DNA of 64,000 nt from Halomonas halophila (GTDB lineage: Bacteria > Pseudomonadota > Gammaproteobacteria > Pseudomonadales > Halomonadaceae): NCBI RefSeq assembly GCF_030406665.1, contig NZ_CP129121.1, positions 2,914,001 to 2,978,000 on the forward strand, read 5' to 3'. Made by a program: the position numbers and the translations under genes. How positions within the stretch are numbered: position 1 is the stretch's first letter; every line of letters starts with the position of its first letter. The notes under the pieces were generated by a model that did no database searches, was not told where the DNA came from, and saw nothing but the letters and a program-made list of their open reading frames with translations. Of the stretch, positions 1 to 9,915 are shown piece after piece.

Positions 1-883
1 CCTCGAGCAGCGCCAGTCGCCGCGCAAGGCTCATGGTCACGCCGCAGGGATACTGGTGGGAGGGCGTGAGGTAGATCAGCCGCGGGGCGCCGTGGCCCGC
101 CGGCACGCGCGCCGGATTGAGGCCCTCGTCGTCCACCGGAGCCGGCACCAGCGAAAGGCCGGAGGCCTCGAAGCAGGCCCGGGCGCCGCCATAGCCGGGC
201 TCCTCCATCCACACCGCCTCGCCCGGATCGGCCAGCATCCGCGCGATCAGCTCGAAGCCCTGCTGGGCCCCCTGCACCACCAGCACCTGCTCCGGGCGGC
301 AGCGCACCGAGCGCGACAGCCGCAGGTAATCGCACAGCGCCTCGCGCAGCGCCGGCACGCCGCCCTCGGCGCGATAGTCCCGCCAGGCCTCGGGGGCTCG
401 CCGCCGGTGGCGCCGGAGCAGGCGCTGCCAGAGCTCGTCGGGGAAACGATCGAGGGCCGGCACGCCCGGCGGAAAGGCCTCGTGATGCCCGGCCGCGGCG
501 CCGCTCAGTCGCAGCAGCCGCTCGCCACGTGCCGACAGCGCCGCCGCCGGCGATGGGTCGTCCGACGTTTCCTGCGCCGGCGCCTCGAGGTGAGAAAACG
601 GCAGATCGGCCACGTAGGTGCCGGCGCCGGGTCGGGCCTCCAGGAAGCCCTCGGCGACCAGCTGGTCGAGGGCGTCCAGCACGGTGTTGCGCCCCACGCC
701 CAGCTCCCGCGCCAGGCGGCGGGAGGACGGCAGCCGGGCGCCGCTGGCCAGGCGCCCCGACTGCACCCAGTCGCGCAGCGCCCGATACAGGCGGCGCGTC
801 AGCGGCAGCGAGGAGGACTCGCTCAATACCATGCCCAGCGCCTCGCCGAGCCAGTCGGCCCGCGCGGCGACAACCGGTTCCAT
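1..883 (-). CDS. MocR/PdxR-type GntR regulator with aminotransferase-like domain, C-terminus cut by window edge
   Basis: About 294 residues are visible from an ATG at 883. The first ~90 residues form a GntR winged helix-turn-helix (ARELGVGRNTV, LVAEGFLEARPGAGTYV). The rest matches the start of a fold-type I aminotransferase domain (ALREALCDYLRLSR, LIYLTPSHQYPCG), the arrangement of MocR/PdxR regulators that sense a PLP-related ligand. The PLP lysine would lie beyond the window. It is divergent from a PaiB-like flavoprotein, with a perfect inverted repeat between the two genes, so control of that neighbour is likely. The exact ligand is unknown. Confidence 0.88.
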   Translation of the reverse strand, partial: MEPVVAARADWLGEALGMVLSESSSLPLTRRLYRALRDWVQSGRLASGARLPSSRRLARELGVGRNTVLDALDQLVAEGFLEARPGAGTYVADLPFSHLEAPAQETSDDPSPAAALSARGERLLRLSGAAAGHHEAFPPGVPALDRFPDELWQRLLRRHRRRAPEAWRDYRAEGGVPALREALCDYLRLSRSVRCRPEQVLVVQGAQQGFELIARMLADPGEAVWMEEPGYGGARACFEASGLSLVPAPVDDEGLNPARVPAGHGAPRLIYLTPSHQYPCGVTMSLARRLALLE

Positions 884-894
884 CGTTTTCTCCA

Positions 895-922
895 ATAGTG
901 GTTCTTATCAGGGAACCACTAT
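895..922. promoter_or_regulatory. Perfect 10-bp inverted repeat, probable MocR operator
   Basis: Arms ATAGTGGTTC (895-904) and GAACCACTAT (913-922) are exact reverse complements separated by 8 bp. The repeat begins 12 bp upstream of the regulator start and ends 56 bp upstream of the PaiB-like gene. That position and symmetry fit a dimeric GntR/MocR binding site controlling both divergent genes (inference). Confidence 0.6.
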
Positions 923-978
923 GCCCACAGACTCCGAGGCTGTCATCGCCCATCGCCACCCAGTCCAAGGAGATCACC

Positions 979-1671
979 ATGCAAGGCACGAGGACAGCGA
1001 CTTCCCCGGCGCATGACACGACATCGACACGCCCCGGTCATCACCCTCGCGATACGCACATGCCCCTGGCGCAGGCCCGGGCGCTGATCGACGCCCACGG
1101 CTTCGCCACACTCACCGACGACCGCCTGCGGGTCAGCCATCTGCCCCTGGTGCTCGAGCGCGACGAGGGCGAGCTCGGCACCCTCTACGGCCACTTCGCC
1201 CGCGCCAATCCGCACGGGCACGAGCTGGACGGCCGGCGGGTGCTGGCGGTCTTCCAGGGTCCACACGGCTACGTGTCGCCGCGCTGGTACGCCGCCGGGC
1301 CGGCGGTGCCGACCTGGCACTACGCGGCCGTGCACGCCCGCGGCAGCGTCGAATGCCTCGACGATGCCGCCACCCTGGCCTCGATGGACGCCCTGGTGGC
1401 CCGGTACGAGCCCGAGCTGCTGGACGACACCACGCTGATGAGCGAGGCCTATCGGCGGCGACTGCTCGCCGGCGTGGTCGGTTTCCGGATTCGGCTGGAT
1501 GACCTGCAGGGGACCGCCAAGCTGGGCCAGCACCGATCCAGGGAGGACCAAGCCGGCGTGCTGGCCGGGCTCGGCGCCAGCGACGATCCGCTGGCCCGGC
1601 AGCTGGGGCGCTACGCCCGAGGCTATCTGGCGCAGGTGGTCGGGATGGACGACGAGGCCCCGCCTCGATGA
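979..1671 (+). CDS. PaiB-like FMN-binding negative regulator / pyridoxamine oxidase-fold protein
   Basis: The 230-aa product matches the FMN-binding PaiB family: a split beta-barrel flavin fold with the typical segments GTLYGHFARANPH, VLAVFQGPHGYVSPRWY, VPTWHYAAVHARG and, near the C-terminus, GTAKLGQHRS. The ATG at 979 follows a good AAGGAG ribosome site. Family members bind FMN; PaiB in Bacillus is linked to repression, but enzymatic roles are also possible. The divergent MocR gene and shared operator suggest a link to vitamin B6 or amine metabolism. The substrate cannot be read from sequence. Confidence 0.85.
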   Translation: MQGTRTATSPAHDTTSTRPGHHPRDTHMPLAQARALIDAHGFATLTDDRLRVSHLPLVLERDEGELGTLYGHFARANPHGHELDGRRVLAVFQGPHGYVSPRWYAAGPAVPTWHYAAVHARGSVECLDDAATLASMDALVARYEPELLDDTTLMSEAYRRRLLAGVVGFRIRLDDLQGTAKLGQHRSREDQAGVLAGLGASDDPLARQLGRYARGYLAQVVGMDDEAPPR

Positions 1672-1675
1672 AGGC

Positions 1676-3565
<1,890 letters not shown>

Positions 3566-3670
3566 CGGCACCTCCGGGCAGCGGGCATGCCCCCAGAATG
3601 CGCGCGCCGCCGACACCCGGCAAGGGCGCGGCGGCGCATGGAGGTTGCCCGCGATGTCAGGCGGGCGAAG

Positions 3671-4678
3671 TTACCAGGTCAGGCAGATCTTGCCGAAGTG
3701 GCGGCCGGCTTCCTGGTGGCGGAAGGCGTCGGCGATCTCGCCGAGCGGGAACTCGCGATCGATCACCGGCACCATGCCGTTGGCCTCGATGGCGCGGATC
3801 ATCTCCTGCTGCTGGGTGCGGCTGCCGACGATCAGCCCCTGCAGGCGCGCCTGCTTGGCCATCAGCTTGGCCGTAGGCACCTCGCCGCCGCGGCCGGTCA
3901 GCACGCCGATCAGCGAGATATGGCCGCCGATGCGCACCGCCTCGATGGACTGCGGCAGCGTGCCCGGACCGCCCACCTCGATCACATGGTCGACGCCCCC
4001 GCCGCCGGTCAACGCCTTCACCTTGCGGCCCCACTCGGGCTCCTCGCGGTAGTTGATGACGTGCTCGGCGCCCATCTCGCGCAGCTTCTCGAGCTTGGCC
4101 TCGGACGACGAGGTGGCGATCACCCGCGCGCCCATCATGCGGGCGAACTGCAGGGCGAAGATCGACACGCCGCCGGTGCCCAGCACCAGCACGGTATCGC
4201 CGGCCTTGAGGCCGCCGTCACCCACCAGCGCGCGCCAGGCGGTCAGCCCGGCGGTGGTCAGGGTCGCCGACTGGGCGTGAGACCAGCCCTCGGGCTGGCG
4301 GGTGAACCAGGTCGCCGGCCGCACCACCGCCTCGCGGGCATAGCCGTCGACGCCGTCGCCCGGCACGCTGGTGAAGTCGCCGTGGCGCGCCGGGCCGTCC
4401 AGCCACTCGGGGAAGAAGGTGGAGACCACCGCATCGCCGACGGCGAACTCGGTCACGCCCTCGCCGACCGCCTCGACCTCGCCGGCGCCGTCGGACATCG
4501 GGATACGGCCGTCCTCGGTGGGCATCGCGCCGGCCACTACGCCGTAGTCGTGGAAGTTGAGCGAGCTGGCGTGCAGGCGCACGCGGATCTCGCCGGGGCC
4601 GGGCTCGCCGGGTGCCGGCTGTTCGCCGAGTTCGAGATGATCGAGCCCGCCCGGGGCCTTGAGAGTCACGACCTGCAT
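3671..4678 (-). CDS. Medium-chain NAD(P)-dependent oxidoreductase, zinc-free quinone-oxidoreductase type
   Basis: A 335-aa MDR protein with a GroES-like N-terminal half and a Rossmann half carrying VLVLGTGGVSIFALQFAR (about residues 163-180) and VDHVIEVGGPGTL. The catalytic-zinc GHE motif is replaced by MSDGAGEV and no Cys cluster for structural zinc is seen, so it belongs with the zinc-independent quinone/enone reductases rather than true alcohol dehydrogenases. AGGAGG lies 5 bp upstream of the ATG at 4678. The substrate is unknown. Confidence 0.9.
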   Translation of the reverse strand: MQVVTLKAPGGLDHLELGEQPAPGEPGPGEIRVRLHASSLNFHDYGVVAGAMPTEDGRIPMSDGAGEVEAVGEGVTEFAVGDAVVSTFFPEWLDGPARHGDFTSVPGDGVDGYAREAVVRPATWFTRQPEGWSHAQSATLTTAGLTAWRALVGDGGLKAGDTVLVLGTGGVSIFALQFARMMGARVIATSSSEAKLEKLREMGAEHVINYREEPEWGRKVKALTGGGGVDHVIEVGGPGTLPQSIEAVRIGGHISLIGVLTGRGGEVPTAKLMAKQARLQGLIVGSRTQQQEMIRAIEANGMVPVIDREFPLGEIADAFRHQEAGRHFGKICLTW

Positions 4679-4743
4679 GCTGCCTCCTGATTCAATAAAT
4701 AGCTTGCTAACGTAATCGACAAAGAGGGCTACACGGGCGAGCT

Positions 4744-5943
4744 TCAAGGCCGCTCGTGCAATTGCCAGTCGTTGTCGGTGAGCGGCTCGCCCCCACCCGG
4801 GGTGACGCGCACGGTATCGCTCACGCCGATGCCGAAGCGCCCCGGCAGGCGCAGGCACAGCGGCAGGTGGAAGACCATGTCGGCCTCGAGCTCACGGGGC
4901 TGGCCGCGGGCGAGATAGCCGGTGCCCTCGACCCAGCTGGGCGGAAACTGGGCGCCCACCGAGTAGCCGAAGACGCCGGAGAAGAAGGCTCGCTCGGCGA
5001 TCCCTGCGTTCAAGCCGGCGATGGCCGCCTCGCCGGCCCGGGCCGCATCGTCGAAGGTGTTGCCCGGCCGCAGTGCCGCGCACAGCGCCTCGAAGGCGGC
5101 CCGGCAGGCGTCGCGCAGCGCCCGCATCTCGTCGTCGGCGCGGCCGGCCACGACGGTGCTCATCATCGGCGCCGTATAGCGCTCGAAGGCCGAGCCGAAC
5201 TCCAGGAACACCGGCTCGCCCGCGCCGATGGTGCGCCGCTTGTGGTTGACGTGGATGGTGCCGGAGCGCGGCCCCACGGTGACGATGGGCTGCAGGCTCA
5301 TGAACTCGCTGCCCGCCGCCAGCATCGCCCGGGCGCCCTCCGCCGCCACCGCGCCGTCGCTGACGTCGGGCGCGACGACGTCCCTGGCGGCGCGGATGCC
5401 GAGCCCGGTGATCCGCGCGCTCTCGCGCAGGCAGTCGAGTTCCCACGGGCTCTTCACCAGCCGCAGCGCATCGACCAGCGCCCCGCCATCGTCGCGAAAC
5501 CGCTCGGCGCCGAGCCGTTGCTGCAGCGGCGCCAGCACGCCGTGACGCAGCCCGGCACTCAGCGGGTCGAGGCCGATGGCGCGATGGGGCGCCAGGGTCT
5601 CGGCCAGCGGCGCGATCACCTCCTCCGGGCTCTCCCAGCGATAGCCGAGGATCTCGTCGACCCGGGCGGTGACCACCGCCGGGCCGGTCTCGATGGATGG
5701 CACCTGCAGCACCAGGCGCGCGGCGTCGACCACCAGGCAGGCGTGCACCGAGACCTCGAAGGTGTGGTAGCCGGTGAGATAGTAGAGATCGGCGGGATCG
5801 GTGAGCAGCAGCGCGTCCAGTCCGGCGTCGGCCATGGCCTCGCGCAGACGCCGGCAGCGGGCGTCGAGCTCGGCCTCGGGCACCGGCACCTCGCTGCCGG
5901 CCAGGCGTTCGGCGAGGGCGTGGCGATAGGCGTGATGATCCAT
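4744..5943 (-). CDS. M24-family creatinase-like hydrolase lacking the metal-binding aspartates
   Basis: A 399-aa pita-bread-fold protein: creatinase N-terminal domain ([16 protein letters not shown]) then an M24 catalytic domain. In metal-dependent M24 aminopeptidases the first two ligands are Asp; here the corresponding stretch is [19 protein letters not shown], with neither Asp in place. This resembles creatinase and ectoine hydrolase (DoeA/EutD), which act without metal. GGAG precedes the ATG at 5943; a longer open frame to the right only shadows yeeN. No doeB/doeX genes are adjacent, so I do not name it doeA. A role in hydrolysing a compatible solute or guanidino/amide compound is an inference. 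Confidence 0.8.
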   Translation of the reverse strand: MDHHAYRHALAERLAGSEVPVPEAELDARCRRLREAMADAGLDALLLTDPADLYYLTGYHTFEVSVHACLVVDAARLVLQVPSIETGPAVVTARVDEILGYRWESPEEVIAPLAETLAPHRAIGLDPLSAGLRHGVLAPLQQRLGAERFRDDGGALVDALRLVKSPWELDCLRESARITGLGIRAARDVVAPDVSDGAVAAEGARAMLAAGSEFMSLQPIVTVGPRSGTIHVNHKRRTIGAGEPVFLEFGSAFERYTAPMMSTVVAGRADDEMRALRDACRAAFEALCAALRPGNTFDDAARAGEAAIAGLNAGIAERAFFSGVFGYSVGAQFPPSWVEGTGYLARGQPRELEADMVFHLPLCLRLPGRFGIGVSDTVRVTPGGGEPLTDNDWQLHERP

Positions 5944-6069
5944 GCGGCGGACTCCAGCGGGTGGCCTGAGGCCAGTGTAGACGCCGGCGGCGGGAAAAAT
6001 CAGGGCTGTCACCGGCGCCCGCTGTCTCGTAGAATCCAGTGCCGAGAACAGTCGCAACAGGAAAACGCA

Positions 6070-6789
6070 ATGGGCAGGGCCTTCCAGAACCGCAAGGAAT
6101 CCATGGCCAAGACGGCCGCCGCCAAGACCAAGGTCTACAGCAAGTACGGCCGCGAGATCTACGTCTGCGCCAAGCAGGGCGGCGTCGACCCCCACGGCAA
6201 CCTGGCGCTGCGCGGCCTGATCGAGCGCGCCAAGAAGGACCAGGTGCCGTCCCACGTGATCGACAAGGCCCTGGACAAGGCCAGCGGCGCCGGCGGCGAG
6301 GACTTCGAGCCGGCGCGCTACGAGGGCTTCGGCCCGGGCAACGCCATGGTCATCGTCGAGTGCCTGACCGACAACCCGAACCGTACCATCGGCGACGTGC
6401 GCACCTGCTTCACCAAGACCAAGAGCAAGCTGGGCACCCCGGGCAGCGTCAGCCACATGTTCGACCACTGCGCCATCCTGGCCTTCCAGGGCAGCGACGA
6501 GGAGGCCGTGCTCGAGGCGCTGATGGAAGCCGACGTCGACGTCACCGACATCGAGAACGAGGACGGCCACATCACCGTCTTCGCGCCGCACACCGAGTAC
6601 GCCAAGGCCAAGCAGGCGCTGATCGACGCCTTCGGCGAACTGGACTTCGAGACCGACGAGATCCAGTTCCTGCCCCAGGCCACCACTCCGGTGGAAGGCG
6701 ACGACGTGGCGCTGTTCGAGAAGCTGCTGGACATGCTCAACGACGTGGACGACGTCCAGAACGTCTATCACAGCGCCGAGCTGCCCTGA
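6070..6789 (+). CDS. yeeN: YebC/PmpR-family protein, YeeN type
   Basis: The 239-aa product has the family hallmarks [69 protein letters not shown] and GSVSHMFD. The short form with [18 protein letters not shown] and ending [10 protein letters not shown] matches E. coli YeeN rather than the ruvC-linked YebC. The family was long called transcriptional regulators; recent work on YebC/TACO1 supports a role in resolving ribosome stalling. No strong Shine-Dalgarno other than CAGGAAAACGCA is seen. A tandem repeat and a hairpin follow the gene. Confidence 0.92.
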   Translation: MGRAFQNRKESMAKTAAAKTKVYSKYGREIYVCAKQGGVDPHGNLALRGLIERAKKDQVPSHVIDKALDKASGAGGEDFEPARYEGFGPGNAMVIVECLTDNPNRTIGDVRTCFTKTKSKLGTPGSVSHMFDHCAILAFQGSDEEAVLEALMEADVDVTDIENEDGHITVFAPHTEYAKAKQALIDAFGELDFETDEIQFLPQATTPVEGDDVALFEKLLDMLNDVDDVQNVYHSAELP

Positions 6790-6811
6790 GCCTCGATCCC
6801 TGGCCCCAGGG

Positions 6812-6867
6812 CCAGCAACGAAAGCCCAGCAACGAAAGCCCAGCAACGACAGCGCAGGAACGAAAGC
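6812..6867. repeat. Four tandem 14-bp repeats after yeeN
   Basis: Units at 6812, 6826, 6840 and 6854. The first two are identical (CCAGCAACGAAAGC); the third differs by 1 base and the fourth by 2. The array ends inside the hairpin that follows. Confidence 0.85.
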
Positions 6868-6894
6868 GGCCGGCTCCCCAGGGAGCCGGCCGCT
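6865..6894. terminator. Long GC-rich hairpin between yeeN and the lipoprotein gene
   Basis: A 13-bp perfect stem (6865-6877 / 6882-6894) with a CCAG loop sits between two convergent genes. The downstream T tract is weak on both strands, so termination efficiency is uncertain. Confidence 0.55.
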
Positions 6895-6923
6895 TGTCGT
6901 TGGTGACGCGGATCACGCAGGCG

Positions 6924-7697
6924 TCAGGTCAGATGGCGCACCTCGAAGCGCGCGATCACCTCGCCCTCGGCGTCGAGCAGCTCGAGCCAGTCGGCCCGCA
7001 CCCGATAGCCGGCCACGTGCTCGAGCATGGCAAGGAAACGCGGTTCGAGATCGTGGCCCGGCACGCAGGCCATGCGCGTGCTCGCCACGGTGCCGATGCT
7101 CAGGGTATCGCCCTCGCGACGGTACTCGCCGGCCAGGCGGTTGCAGCCGCTGAAGCCGGCCAGCCGCCCTTGCTCGCCGTGAAAGACCAGATGCGGTTCG
7201 CGCGCGCCCTCGGCCACGTCGACGGGCTCGCCGCCCAGCTCGATCAGCTTCCAGTAACTATCCTCCAGGGTCTCGCTGACGAACTGCCCCGTGCGCTGCA
7301 CACGGTAGTTCAGCGAGGACTCGATCGCGTTGCCCTCGAGATCGAGCATCTCGAGGGCAACGCCCCCGTCGACGATTCGCCACTGGCGAGGCCCCTGCCC
7401 GCCACCGCTCAGCGTCAGGGTCTCGCCGCTGGCATCCAGCGACCACTCGCCCTGCTCATGGAAGCGGCGCCCGTCGTCGTCGCCCAGATACACCGACGAG
7501 AGGGTGTAGACGCCGTCGGGGAACAGCGAGAGCCGGTAGTGAATCCCTGCACAGTCGGCACAGGGCAGCTCGCCGCGATAGCTGGCCGGCAGCTCGCCGA
7601 GCGCCGCTTCGGCCTGGGGTGAACGCTCGACGGCCGCACACCCCGCCAGCCACAGCGCCACCACCAGGAAATAAGAAAACTGAAAGAGTCGTTTCAT
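6924..7697 (-). CDS. Lipoprotein with NlpE-like N-domain and META (HslJ-like) C-domain
   Basis: 257 aa. A lipoprotein signal peptide ends in LWLAGC (Cys20). Residues ~37-120 resemble the NlpE N-terminal domain, including the C46-x-x-C49 pair in GELPCADCAG and the repeated beta-strand pattern (YTLSSVYLG). Residues ~145-250 are a META domain (DSYWKLIELGG, FSGCNRLAGEY, ASTRMACVPG). The combination is typical of envelope-stress or heavy-metal-linked outer-membrane lipoproteins. The start at 7697 is set by the signal peptide. In E. coli NlpE senses surface contact and envelope stress; whether this protein signals to a Cpx-like system is unknown. Confidence 0.85.
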   Translation of the reverse strand: MKRLFQFSYFLVVALWLAGCAAVERSPQAEAALGELPASYRGELPCADCAGIHYRLSLFPDGVYTLSSVYLGDDDGRRFHEQGEWSLDASGETLTLSGGGQGPRQWRIVDGGVALEMLDLEGNAIESSLNYRVQRTGQFVSETLEDSYWKLIELGGEPVDVAEGAREPHLVFHGEQGRLAGFSGCNRLAGEYRREGDTLSIGTVASTRMACVPGHDLEPRFLAMLEHVAGYRVRADWLELLDAEGEVIARFEVRHLT

Positions 7698-7773
7698 GGG
7701 CCATCGTCCTGTTTGATGAGTCAAAAAGCGTGCTTTCGACCCGCGCGGTGCCCCAAGGTTCGCCGCCCGGCCG

Positions 7774-9183
7774 TCAGCGGCTGATGCGGCGGGCACGGAA
7801 GGTACGGCCCTTGAGGCGGCCGCCGTTCAGCTGCGCCAGGGCGGACTCGGCCAGCTCGCGCTCGACGGCGACGTAGGTGCTGCGCGCGAGCACCTTGATC
7901 TTGCCGATCCGCGCCCCGTCCAGGCCGCCCTCGCCGGTGAGGGCGCCGAGGATGTCGCCTGGGCGGATCTTCTGCTGCTTGCCGGCGCCGAGCTGCAGGG
8001 TCGCCATGGGCGCGCGCAGCGGCATCGGCTCGCCCTTCAGGCGCGGCAGCGCCTCGGCCTCCAGAGACTGGCCGAGGAAGGCCTCGAGCCGTTCCAGTCG
8101 ATGCGTTTCGTTCTCGCCGACCAGCGTGAAGGCCTCGCCCTGGTGGCCGGCCCGGCCGGTACGCCCGACCCGGTGCACATGGACCTCGAGCTCCCGGGCG
8201 ATGCGGTAGTTGAACACCGCGTCGAGCGCGGCGATGTCCAGCCCCCGGGCCGCCACGTCGGTGGCCACCAGCACCGAGGCGCTGCGGTTGGCGAACAGCA
8301 CCAGCAGGCGGTCGCGGTCCTTCTGCTCCAGGTCACCGTGCAGCGCCAGCGCACTGATGCCCGCGTCGTCCAGGGCGGCGGCGAGCTCGCGGGTCTCCTG
8401 CTTGGTGTTGCAGAACACCACGCTGGCGGTCGGGCGCCGGTGCAGCAGCAGCAGGCGCAGGGCCTCGAAGCGCGCCGCGTCGTCCGCCACCCGGTAGAAG
8501 TGTTCGCGAATGGTGTCCTCGTCGTGGGGCTCTTCGATCGAGATCGCGACCGGGTCGCGGGTGCGCTCCTCGGCCAGCGGGCGCACGCTGTCGCCGTAGG
8601 TGGCGCTGAACAGCCAGGTCCGGCGGCTCTCGGGGGTCGCGGCGATGATCGCCTCCAGGGTCGCCTGGAAGCCCATGTCGAGCATGCGGTCGGCCTCGTC
8701 CAGCACCAGGGTGTCGAGGTCCGACAGCGCCAGGCTGCCCTTGCGCAGGTGCTCCTCCACCCGGCCCGGGGTGCCGACGACGAGATGGGCGCCGTGGGCC
8801 AGCGAGGCCAGCTGCGGCCCCATGGGCGCACCGCCGCACAGCGTCAGCACCTTGATGTTGGGCAGGCCACGCGCCAGCCGGCGCAGCTCCTCGGCGACCT
8901 GATCGGCGAGTTCACGGGTCGGGCACAGCACCAGCCCCTGCACCCGGAAACTGGCCGGCGCGAGCCGCGACAGCAGGCCCAGCCCGAAAGCCGCGGTCTT
9001 GCCCGAGCCGGTGCGGGCCTGGGCGATCACGTCGCGTCCGTCGAGCATCGCCGGCAGGCTCTCGGCCTGGATCGGCGTCATCTGCCGATAGCCCAGCGAG
9101 TCGAGGTTGGCGAGCAGCTCGGCGGAGAGCGGCAGGCGAGAGAAGGCGCCGACGGCGGCGTCCTGGGAGGGGGCATCAGTCAC
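7774..9183 (-). CDS. dbpA: ATP-dependent RNA helicase DbpA
   Basis: 469 aa DEAD-box helicase: Q motif region (MTPIQAESLP), Walker A ARTGSGKT (residues 56-63), LDEADRMLDMGF, FSAT, VFCNTK, LVATDVAARGLDI and HRVGRTGR. The C-terminal ~75 residues (RPGDILGALTGEGGLDGARIGKI) match the DbpA RNA-binding domain that recognises hairpin 92 of 23S rRNA, so it acts in large-subunit assembly. I choose GTG at 9183: homology begins a few residues later and no better start lies downstream. The 150-bp upstream region carries a triplicated 26-bp repeat. Confidence 0.95.
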   Translation of the reverse strand: MTDAPSQDAAVGAFSRLPLSAELLANLDSLGYRQMTPIQAESLPAMLDGRDVIAQARTGSGKTAAFGLGLLSRLAPASFRVQGLVLCPTRELADQVAEELRRLARGLPNIKVLTLCGGAPMGPQLASLAHGAHLVVGTPGRVEEHLRKGSLALSDLDTLVLDEADRMLDMGFQATLEAIIAATPESRRTWLFSATYGDSVRPLAEERTRDPVAISIEEPHDEDTIREHFYRVADDAARFEALRLLLLHRRPTASVVFCNTKQETRELAAALDDAGISALALHGDLEQKDRDRLLVLFANRSASVLVATDVAARGLDIAALDAVFNYRIARELEVHVHRVGRTGRAGHQGEAFTLVGENETHRLERLEAFLGQSLEAEALPRLKGEPMPLRAPMATLQLGAGKQQKIRPGDILGALTGEGGLDGARIGKIKVLARSTYVAVERELAESALAQLNGGRLKGRTFRARRISR

Positions 9184-9234
9184 GGGATGGACCTGTCTTG
9201 AACGGCATGAAAGCGGGAGGGCGACGCTACCCAG

Positions 9235-9312
9235 TTGCCGTCTTCGGGGCAAGCAGAAAAGTGCCGGCGTCGGGGCCAGCGGAAAGTTGCCGGCCCCGGG
9301 GCAAGTGAAAAG
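9235..9312. repeat. Three tandem degenerate ~26-bp repeats upstream of dbpA
   Basis: Copies at 9235-9261, 9262-9286 and 9287-9312 share the pattern (T)TGCCGgc..CGGGGCaAGyrgAAAG. Copies 1 and 3 each contain an internal inverted repeat TTGCC...GGCAA with an 8-bp loop. The array lies 52-129 bp upstream of the dbpA start codon, within its likely leader or promoter. Confidence 0.75.
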
Positions 9313-9336
9313 CGCGTCGCGCGCCCTCGCTGCCGC

Positions 9337-9771
9337 CTACTCCACGTGAACGGTGATGGGCTCGGAGGCCACGGTCGGCTCGAAGCTCAGGTGGCGATAG
9401 TCGAGAAACAGCAGCTGCAGGGTGTGCTCGCCGGGCGGCAGCTCCAGGGTGACCTGGGTCTGGCCGCCGCCGAAGTGGCGGGTCTGCTCGGTGGAGGGCA
9501 GCGGCTGGGAAAGATCGACCTCCTCGAGGGGCGTGTCGATCAGCAGGTGATGGTGGCCGGTGGCCTCGGCCTCGGTGCCGGCCGGGGCCACGCCCATGCC
9601 CTCGAGCCCCATTCGCACGGTGACGGGCCCGCTGACGGTGGCGCCATCCTCGGGGGAGATGAAGTAGACCTCGGCGTCGGACGGTGCCGCGACGGGCTCC
9701 ATCTGGGCCAGGGCGACGGCCGGCAGCGCGGTGGCCAGCGAGACGATGCATCCTGCAAACCAATGACGCAT
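9337..9771 (-). CDS. DUF4399 exported protein
   Basis: 144 aa with a cleavable signal peptide (hydrophobic core, AVALAQ near residue 23). The mature part has the DUF4399 features VYFISPEDGATVSGPVTVRMG, the histidine-rich GHHHLLID, HFGGGQT and LPPGEHTLQLLFLDY. The family is periplasmic and of unknown function; the HHH cluster could bind metal (inference). GAGG precedes the ATG at 9771. It lies downstream of luxP on the same strand with a 144-bp gap. Confidence 0.85.
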   Translation of the reverse strand: MRHWFAGCIVSLATALPAVALAQMEPVAAPSDAEVYFISPEDGATVSGPVTVRMGLEGMGVAPAGTEAEATGHHHLLIDTPLEEVDLSQPLPSTEQTRHFGGGQTQVTLELPPGEHTLQLLFLDYRHLSFEPTVASEPITVHVE

Positions 9772-9915
9772 GGCGATACCTCGATAGAAGAGAGCTGGAA
9801 GTGTCAGGACGGTCCTGCGCCCGATGTCTGCCGGGCGGCCATCCGCGAGCGTGACGGCTTCAGTGTAGCAATCACGTGCCATCGGGCCGACCGGGTTCAC
9901 CAGCGCATGCCGGCG

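Noticed and set aside
4744..5943. Naming the M24 protein DoeA (ectoine hydrolase)
   Set aside because: The active-site pattern is compatible, but doeB, doeC, doeD or doeX are not adjacent, and creatinase-like relatives look the same by eye.
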